From the NCBI GenBank assembly GCA_025054905.1, contig JANWZF010000029.1, positions 1 to 5,091 of the forward strand: a stretch of 5,091 bases of DNA, read 5' to 3'. The translations under genes and the position numbers were made by a program. Below the pieces are notes generated by a model that saw only the letters and a list, made by a program, of their open reading frames with translations, was not told the origin of the DNA and did not search any database. This stretch comes from Tepidimonas sp. (lineage in GTDB: Bacteria; Pseudomonadota; Gammaproteobacteria; Burkholderiales; Burkholderiaceae_C). Every line of letters starts with the position of its first letter. The stretch's first letter is position 1. Of this stretch, positions 1 through 5,091 are shown in pieces.

Positions 1-2964
1 GATGTGGAGCGGCTGGTCACCAACCCGCTGGAAGACGCCATCAAAGGCGTGGCTGACATTCGCTTCGTGAGCTCCAGTTCGCGCGAAAACGTCTCCAGCA
101 TGCTGATCCGTTTCGGCGAACTGGACGAGCGCACGTTCGACAAGCGCATCAACGACCTGCGGCGCGAAATCCAGAACAAGGCCAGCACGGAGCTGCCCGC
201 CGAGGCGCAAACCCCGCGTATCCTGGAAATTTCCACCTCCAATGGCTTTCCGACCGCGATCATGCGGCTGACCGGGGTGGCCGACGACGAAGTGCTGCGC
301 CGCGAAGGCCGCCGCCTGCGCACCCAGCTGGAGCGGCTGCGCGGCGTGGACCAGGTGTTTGCCTCCGGCCTGCGCGACCCTGAGCTGCTGGTGCGCCCCG
401 ACGCGGCAGCGCTGGCGGCGCGCGGGCTGACCGCCGCCGACGTGGCCGATGCGCTGCGCGGCCTGTGGCGCGACACCGCCGCCGGCACCCTGGCCACGCG
501 CCAGGGGGTCTGGTCGATCGCCGTCAACGGCATCACGCTGGATCCGCAGCAGCTGGCGCAGCAGGTGGTCAGCGCCGCGGGCCGCCCCCAGGTCTGGGCC
601 CGCCTGGGCGACGTCGCCCACGTCGAATGGGCACGCGCCAAGCCGACCCAGCTGGCCTCGATGGACGGCCAGCCCGCCATTTCGCTGGCGGTCACCAAAA
701 AGGCGCGCACCAACACCTTGCAGCTGCTGGATGAGCTGCGCACCTTCATCGCCCGCGAAAACGCGGTGCTGGCAGCCCAGGGCCTGCAGCTGACGCTGAC
801 CGACGACCAGACCATCCCAACCCGCGAGGCCATCGGCGTGATGGAGTCCAACGCGCTGGTCGGGATGCTGCTGGTGCTGGCGATTTGCTGGATTTTCCTT
901 GGCTGGCGCATCGGGGTGCTGGTGGCGCTGGGGATTCCGTTTGCGCTGCTGGGCACGTTTGCGCTGCTGGGGGCGCTGGGCTACACGGTCAACATCTCGA
1001 TCCTGCTGGGCGTGGTGATCGCCCTGGGCATGCTGGTCGATGACGCCGTGGTGGTGGTGGAGGCCATCTACTACCGGCTGGAGCGCGGCCAGCAGGCGCT
1101 GCAGGCCAGCCTCGACGGCATTGCCGAGGTCTGGCAGCCGGTGGTGGCCTCGGTGGCGACGACGCTGGCGGCGTTTCTGCCACTGATGCTGCTGCCGGGC
1201 ATCGTCGGCAAGTTCATGTTCATCATCCCGTTTGTCGTCACCCTGGCGCTGCTGATCTCGCTGCTGGAGGCGTTCTGGATGCTGCCCGTGCACGTCAGCA
1301 TGCTGAAGGTGCGGCTGGACCGCCCCTCGCGCGTGCAGGCCTGGCGCAACCGTTTCAACCGCGCCGTGCGGCTGCGCTACGGCCAGGCACTGGCCTACGT
1401 GCTGCGCCGTCCCTGGATGTTTCTGGCCACCGGGGTTGGCATCATGGTGGGCGCTGCGGCGCTGGTGGCCACCGGGATCGTGCGCGTGCAGTTTTTCGCC
1501 TTTGACCCGATCCGCGCGTTTTACGTCAACGTGGACATGCCGGCCAGCGCGTCGCTGGAAGAAACGCTGGCCGAAACCGAACGCGTGGAGCAGGCGGTGC
1601 GACGCCACTTGCGCGGCGTCGGAGCGGCCGAGGAAGGCCACGAAGCCCGCGCCGTCACCTCCACCGCGGGCCTGAAATTCACCCAGACCGAGCCCGTCTA
1701 TGGCGATGCCTATGGACAGGTGTTCGTCTCGCTGCATCCCCGCGCCTCCGGCGCGCGTGAGGTGCAAGCGATCGTCGAGGCCATGCGGGCCGACATCGAG
1801 GGGCTGGGCGGACCGGGGCGCAAGAGTTTCACCCTGCTGTCGGGCGGACCGCCTGCTGGCAAGCCCATCAACGTCAAGGTCCGCGGTGACGATTTCGCAC
1901 AGATCCAGGCTGCCGCCGAAGCGCTCAAGGCGGCGATTGCCGCGCTGCCCGGCGTGCGCGATGTCCAGGACGACAGCCTGCCGGGTCGGCCACAGCTGCG
2001 GCTGCAGCTGCGCACGGAGGCGCTGCGCGAGCTGGGCCTGACGCCCGCGCAGGTCACGCGCCTGGTGCGCCTGGCGGTGGATGGCGAGACGGTGGCGTTC
2101 ACGCGTGAAGGTGGCGACAAGATCGAGCTGCGCGTGCGTCAACGGCTGGGCGACGCGCGCCCTGCCGACCCCAGTGCCCTGCTGGCCACCCCCGTGGCCT
2201 TGCCCAACGGCCAGACCACGCAGCTGGGCACCCTGGTGCAGGCGCACGTGGAGCCCACGCGCGGTTTTATCCGCCACCACAACCTGCGCCGCGCCATCAC
2301 CGTGGAAGCGGACCTGGACAAGACGGTGCTGGACACCGCCGAGGCCAACCGCCGCATCCGCGCCGCCTGGGACGCGCTGCGCCTGCAGCATCCGGGCGTG
2401 GATCTGGATTTTTCCGGTGAGCTGGAAGACATCGAGGAAAGCTTGCAGGCCATGCAACAGCTCTTCCTGCTGGGCGTGGGGTTGATCTACCTGATCCTGG
2501 CGACGCAGTTTCGCAGCTACTTCCAGCCACTGATGATTCTGGTGACGGTACCGCTGGCTTTTGCCGGGGTGGCCATCGGGCTGGCCCTGACGCGCAACCC
2601 CCTGTCGCTGTACACGCTGTATGGCGTCATTGCACTGACCGGCATTGCGGTCAATTCCGCCATCGTGTTGATCGATGCGGCCAACGAGCGCCTGCGCCAG
2701 GGGCTGGGCCTGGTGCACGCCACGCTGTACGCGGCGCGGCGGCGCGTGGTGCCCATCATCATCACCAGCACCACCACCATCGGGGGGCTGGTGTCGCTGG
2801 CCTTTGGTCTGGGGGGCCACAGCCTGCTGTGGGGGCCGGTGGCCTCCGCGATCGTCTGGGGACTGCTGGTCTCCACGGTGCTGACGCTGTTCATGGTGCC
2901 GCTGCTGTATCTGGTCTTCATGCGGCGCAGCCCGCTGCGCACCGCCGCCGCGGCCGGAGGCTGA
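1..2964 (+). CDS. RND-superfamily efflux permease, AcrB/HAE-like inner-membrane subunit (5'-partial)
   Basis: This is a proton-driven inner-membrane pump subunit that would normally work with a periplasmic adaptor and an outer-membrane channel. The reading frame is already open at base 1. The 987 visible residues match the family from just after TM1, so roughly 50 N-terminal residues are missing. A first periplasmic porter region (about residues 1-280) is followed by TM2-TM6 (about 285-425). TM4 carries the proton-relay pair Asp347-Asp348 in GMLVDDAVVVVE. TM7 lies near 472-494, a second periplasmic region near 500-815 contains GGPPAGKPINVKVRGDD (615-631), and TM8-TM12 run from about 820 to 974. 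In TM10 the position of the AcrB proton-relay lysine appears to be Asn885 (GIAVNSAIVLID), a change also found in other RND clades. The C-terminal tail is short. The stop TGA (2962-2964) is 2 bases before hpnD. The RND assignment is firm. The substrate cannot be read from the sequence, and the adaptor gene, if present, would lie upstream. It looks unlike the MMPL-type hopanoid transporter HpnN. Confidence 0.95.
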   Translation, partial: DVERLVTNPLEDAIKGVADIRFVSSSSRENVSSMLIRFGELDERTFDKRINDLRREIQNKASTELPAEAQTPRILEISTSNGFPTAIMRLTGVADDEVLRREGRRLRTQLERLRGVDQVFASGLRDPELLVRPDAAALAARGLTAADVADALRGLWRDTAAGTLATRQGVWSIAVNGITLDPQQLAQQVVSAAGRPQVWARLGDVAHVEWARAKPTQLASMDGQPAISLAVTKKARTNTLQLLDELRTFIARENAVLAAQGLQLTLTDDQTIPTREAIGVMESNALVGMLLVLAICWIFLGWRIGVLVALGIPFALLGTFALLGALGYTVNISILLGVVIALGMLVDDAVVVVEAIYYRLERGQQALQASLDGIAEVWQPVVASVATTLAAFLPLMLLPGIVGKFMFIIPFVVTLALLISLLEAFWMLPVHVSMLKVRLDRPSRVQAWRNRFNRAVRLRYGQALAYVLRRPWMFLATGVGIMVGAAALVATGIVRVQFFAFDPIRAFYVNVDMPASASLEETLAETERVEQAVRRHLRGVGAAEEGHEARAVTSTAGLKFTQTEPVYGDAYGQVFVSLHPRASGAREVQAIVEAMRADIEGLGGPGRKSFTLLSGGPPAGKPINVKVRGDDFAQIQAAAEALKAAIAALPGVRDVQDDSLPGRPQLRLQLRTEALRELGLTPAQVTRLVRLAVDGETVAFTREGGDKIELRVRQRLGDARPADPSALLATPVALPNGQTTQLGTLVQAHVEPTRGFIRHHNLRRAITVEADLDKTVLDTAEANRRIRAAWDALRLQHPGVDLDFSGELEDIEESLQAMQQLFLLGVGLIYLILATQFRSYFQPLMILVTVPLAFAGVAIGLALTRNPLSLYTLYGVIALTGIAVNSAIVLIDAANERLRQGLGLVHATLYAARRRVVPIIITSTTTIGGLVSLAFGLGGHSLLWGPVASAIVWGLLVSTVLTLFMVPLLYLVFMRRSPLRTAAAAGG
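2956..2960 (+). promoter_or_regulatory. Shine-Dalgarno site of hpnD, inside the end of the permease gene
   Basis: GGAGG lies 6 bases before the ATG at 2967 and overlaps the last codons of the permease gene. It supports ATG 2967 as the hpnD start over the in-frame upstream extension reaching back to 2829, which would lie inside the permease coding sequence. Ribosomes ending at TGA 2962-2964 finish within a few bases of the new start, so translational coupling is likely. Confidence 0.8.
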
Positions 2965-2966
2965 AG

Positions 2967-3848
2967 ATGAATGCCCCCCACCTGCACCATGCGCAAGCCT
3001 GGGCCGCCGAGCGCGCAGCCGCCTCCGGCAGCAGCTTCTATTACGCCTTTTTGTTTTTGCCGCCGCAGCAGCGTGCCGCCATCACGGCGTTTTATGCGTT
3101 TTGCCGCGAAATCGACGACATCGTCGATGAGGTGCGCGAACCCAGCGTGGCGCAGGCCAAGCTGGCGTGGTGGCGCCAGCAGGTGGCGCTGGCTTTCACG
3201 CCAGGGCGCACGGCGGATCACCCCGCCCTGATCGCACTGCAGCCCCACATCGCGCCCTTTGGCCTGCGGCCCGAGCCGCTGCTGGCCGTCATCGACGGCT
3301 GCGAGCTCGACCTGCAGCAAAACCGCTGGCTCGACTACGCCGCGCTGACGCAGTACTGCCACCTGGTGGCGGGTGTCGTCGGCGAAGTGGCGGCGCGCAT
3401 TTTCGGTCAGACCGAGCCGGGCACCACGGCCTACGCGCACCGGCTCGGACTGGCGCTGCAGCTGACCAACATCATCCGCGACGTGGGCGAAGACGCCCTG
3501 CGCGGGCGGATCTACCTGCCACTGGACGAACTGAAGCGCTTTGACGTGCGGCCGCGCGAACTGTTGACGCTGGGCCAGCAGGCCGAACCCGGCTTCGAGG
3601 CGCGTTTTGCCGCGCTGATGCGCTTTCAGATCGGGCGGGCGCTGGCCACCTACGATGAAGCCGTGCAGCTGCTGCCCGCGGCTGACCGGGCCCGCCAGAA
3701 ACCAGGGCTGATGATGGCCAGCATCTACCGCGCGCTGTTGCGCTCGCTGGCGCGCCAGCCGCAGCGCGTGCTGCGCGAACGCATCAGCCTGCCGCCGCTG
3801 CGCAAGCTCTGGCTGGCCTGGAAGGTGCAGGCGCTGGGGCGGTGGTGA
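2967..3848 (+). CDS. hpnD: Presqualene diphosphate synthase HpnD
   Basis: HpnD is a trans-isoprenyl diphosphate synthase of the squalene/phytoene synthase family. It joins two farnesyl diphosphates head-to-head into presqualene diphosphate, the first step of the HpnCDE squalene pathway, probably at the cytoplasmic membrane face. The 293-residue product has the usual length for HpnD. The family opening AASGSSFYYAFLFLP is at residues 18-32. The first Asp-rich Mg-diphosphate motif is DDIVDE (50-55), following FYAFCREI. KLAWWRQQV is at 65-73 and YCHLVAGVVGEVAARIFG at 130-147. The second Asp-rich motif is TNIIRDVGED (167-176), with Asn168, Asp172 and Asp176, followed by RGRIYLPLDEL (179-189). PGLMMASIYRALL and the C-terminal PPLRKLW also match HpnD. 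All catalytic motifs are intact. The ATG at 2967 is chosen for its GGAGG site and for the family N-terminus. The relative HpnC is less likely, because the AAASGSSFYY opening and the RGRIYLPLDEL segment are HpnD-like. The gene overlaps hpnE by 4 bases. Confidence 0.95.
   Translation: MNAPHLHHAQAWAAERAAASGSSFYYAFLFLPPQQRAAITAFYAFCREIDDIVDEVREPSVAQAKLAWWRQQVALAFTPGRTADHPALIALQPHIAPFGLRPEPLLAVIDGCELDLQQNRWLDYAALTQYCHLVAGVVGEVAARIFGQTEPGTTAYAHRLGLALQLTNIIRDVGEDALRGRIYLPLDELKRFDVRPRELLTLGQQAEPGFEARFAALMRFQIGRALATYDEAVQLLPAADRARQKPGLMMASIYRALLRSLARQPQRVLRERISLPPLRKLWLAWKVQALGRW
3845..3848 (+). other. Four-base stop/start overlap of hpnD and hpnE
   Basis: The sequence GTGA contains the hpnE start codon GTG (3845-3847) and the hpnD stop codon TGA (3846-3848). 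This arrangement is typical of translational coupling by terminating ribosomes. It agrees with the absence of a strong separate Shine-Dalgarno site, and would keep the two enzymes in similar amounts. Confidence 0.75.
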
Positions 3849-5091
3849 AGGTGGGACGGCTGGTCGTCATTGGAGGCGGCTGGGCGGGCTTGAGCGCTGC
3901 GGTGGCCGCCCAGCGCCAGGGATGGCAGGTCACGCTGCTGGAAGCCAGCCCGCACTGGGGCGGACGGGCCCGCCGTCTGGAGCTGCGCGGCGCCGACGGC
4001 CAGCCATGGCGGCTCGACAATGGGCAACATCTCTTGATTGGCGCCTACACCGCCACCCTTGGCCTGCTGGGCGAGCTGGGGGTGGCGTTGCCGCAACAGC
4101 TGCAGCGCGTGCCGCTGACGCTGGCCTACCCCGATGGGGGCGGTCTGCGCCTGCCGCGCACACTGCGGTGGTGGCCGCCTCAGGCCGCGGCGCTGGCGCT
4201 GGCGGCGGCGGTTGCCCGCGTGCGGGGCTGGAGCTGGTCCGAACGGCTGGCGCTGCTGCGCTGGGCGGCGCACTGGCACCAGCGCGGCTGGACCTGTGCG
4301 CCCGAGTTGCGCGCCCCCGAGCTGGCGGCCCCCCTGCCGCCGCGCGTGGTGGCCGAACTGTTGCAGCCGCTGGCGGTGGCCGCCCTCAACACCCCCTGGC
4401 CCGAAGCCAGCGCCGCGGTGCTGCTGCGCGTGCTGCACGACGCGCTGCACGGCCCGGCGCACCCTCCGTACGCGGCCAGCGATCTGTTGCTGCCGCGCGA
4501 GGATCTGGGGACGCTGCTGCCCGATGCGGCCACAGCCTGGCTGGCGCGCCAGGGCGCCGATCTGCGCCGCGGCACCCGGGTGCGGGCGCTGCAGCGCCGC
4601 GGCGGGCAGTGGATGCTGATGCTGGCCGACGGCCACTGCCAGCCGGCCGACGCGGTCGTGCTGGCCACCCCGGCGTGGGAAGCCGCCCGCCTGCTGCACC
4701 AGGCGGCGGTGGATCCGGTCCACGCAGCCCAGCCGGTGCAACGTTGGCTGGCCTGGGCCGAAGCAGCCGCCGCGCTGCGCCATGTCGCGATTGCCACCGT
4801 CTACCTCGAAGCCCCGGCAGGCTGGCGTTGGCGCTGGCCGCAGCCCATGCTGGCGCTGCGCAGCGACCCGCTGCGGGCGCCCGCGCAGTTTGCCTTCTGC
4901 CGGTGCCGTGGCGACGATCAACCGCCCGTGCTGGCGCTGGTCGTCAGTGCCCCAGCACCCGAGTGGGCGCACGACCGCGCAGGCCTGGCGTTGGCGGTGC
5001 AGCGGCAGGTGCAGGACAGCCTGACCGCGGGGCGCGCCGCGCGCGTGCTGGCCACGGTGGTGGAGCGGCGCGCCACCTTTGCCTGCACCCC
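3845..5091 (+). CDS. hpnE: Hydroxysqualene dehydroxylase HpnE (squalene-associated FAD-dependent oxidoreductase), 3'-partial
   Basis: HpnE is an FAD-dependent enzyme of the amine oxidase/phytoene desaturase superfamily. It removes the hydroxyl of hydroxysqualene to give squalene, the last step of the HpnCDE route. The frame is open from GTG 3845 to the window edge, giving 415 full codons plus two bases of the next. The N-terminus holds the FAD-binding Rossmann motif VVIGGGWAGLSAA (7-19), with Glu33 ending the second strand, then GGRARR (39-44). Family motifs DNGQHLLIGAY (58-68), ALNTP (180-184), ASDLLLPREDLG (211-222), VVLATPAWEAA (271-281) and ERRATFACTP (407-416) follow in order. The missing end, probably about 40 residues, should carry the second FAD-contact motif of the family (AGDY... 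near the C-terminus). GTG 3845 is preferred because it overlaps the hpnD stop as GTGA and leaves a normal short lead to the Rossmann strand. An in-frame GTG at 3851 is the alternative. Residues 349-354 read FAFCRC, where relatives usually have an FxFDRG-like segment. Upstream GGGG at 3836-3839 is only a weak ribosome site, which fits coupling to hpnD. Confidence 0.93.
   Translation, partial: MKVGRLVVIGGGWAGLSAAVAAQRQGWQVTLLEASPHWGGRARRLELRGADGQPWRLDNGQHLLIGAYTATLGLLGELGVALPQQLQRVPLTLAYPDGGGLRLPRTLRWWPPQAAALALAAAVARVRGWSWSERLALLRWAAHWHQRGWTCAPELRAPELAAPLPPRVVAELLQPLAVAALNTPWPEASAAVLLRVLHDALHGPAHPPYAASDLLLPREDLGTLLPDAATAWLARQGADLRRGTRVRALQRRGGQWMLMLADGHCQPADAVVLATPAWEAARLLHQAAVDPVHAAQPVQRWLAWAEAAAALRHVAIATVYLEAPAGWRWRWPQPMLALRSDPLRAPAQFAFCRCRGDDQPPVLALVVSAPAPEWAHDRAGLALAVQRQVQDSLTAGRAARVLATVVERRATFACT

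Noticed and set aside
2829..2966. Upstream in-frame extension of hpnD to an ATG at 2829
   Set aside because: The extension would overlap the permease C-terminus by about 135 bases, has Ala/Gly-rich sequence unlike HpnD, and ignores the good GGAGG site before ATG 2967.
2965..2966. Possible promoter or terminator between the permease and hpnD
   Set aside because: Only two bases separate the genes. I saw no hairpin followed by a T-run, and no convincing -35/-10 pair within the preceding coding sequence.
2517..3440. A 307-codon open frame on the minus strand across the permease/hpnD junction
   Set aside because: It shows no domain motif and runs antisense to two well-supported genes, so it is best explained as a high-GC shadow frame.
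4180..4215. GCGCTGGCGCTGGCGGCGGCGG repeat-like run in hpnE
   Set aside because: It encodes a simple Ala/Leu stretch (AAALALAAAVA) in a high-GC gene and has no sign of a tandem repeat or mobile element boundary.
3725..4972. A 415-codon open frame on the minus strand opposite hpnE
   Set aside because: Its translation is low-complexity (rich in Gln, Arg, Gly and Pro) with no recognisable domain. It lies fully antisense to a gene with clear family motifs, which is a common by-product of high-GC coding DNA.

Overview
The window is a dense, GC-rich stretch with three consecutive plus-strand genes and essentially no intergenic DNA. The layout is: the 3' part of an RND-superfamily efflux permease (1-2964, N-terminus cut by the window edge), then hpnD for presqualene diphosphate synthase (2967-3848, complete), then hpnE for hydroxysqualene dehydroxylase / squalene-associated FAD oxidoreductase (3845 to the window edge, C-terminus missing). 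The gap between the permease stop and the hpnD start is 2 bases, and hpnD and hpnE overlap by 4 bases (GTGA). The three genes are therefore probably one transcript with translational coupling.

The very high GC with G/C-rich third codon positions, and HpnD/HpnE proteins of proteobacterial type, suggest a betaproteobacterium, probably of the order Burkholderiales. This is an inference from general protein character, not from a database match.

HpnD and HpnE are two of the three enzymes of the bacterial HpnCDE route to squalene. HpnD condenses two farnesyl diphosphates to presqualene diphosphate, HpnC converts that to hydroxysqualene, and HpnE reduces hydroxysqualene to squalene, the precursor of hopanoids. 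The gene directly upstream of hpnD is not hpnC but an RND permease of the AcrB/HAE-like type. It is not clearly the MMPL-like hopanoid transporter HpnN. Its placement in the same probable operon is the most interesting feature here: it may be functionally tied to squalene or hopanoid-dependent membranes, or it may simply be co-transcribed.

I found no RNA genes, mobile elements, CRISPR arrays, convincing terminators or internal promoters. No stretch over 300 bases lacks a gene. I saw no clear evidence of a wholly new system.
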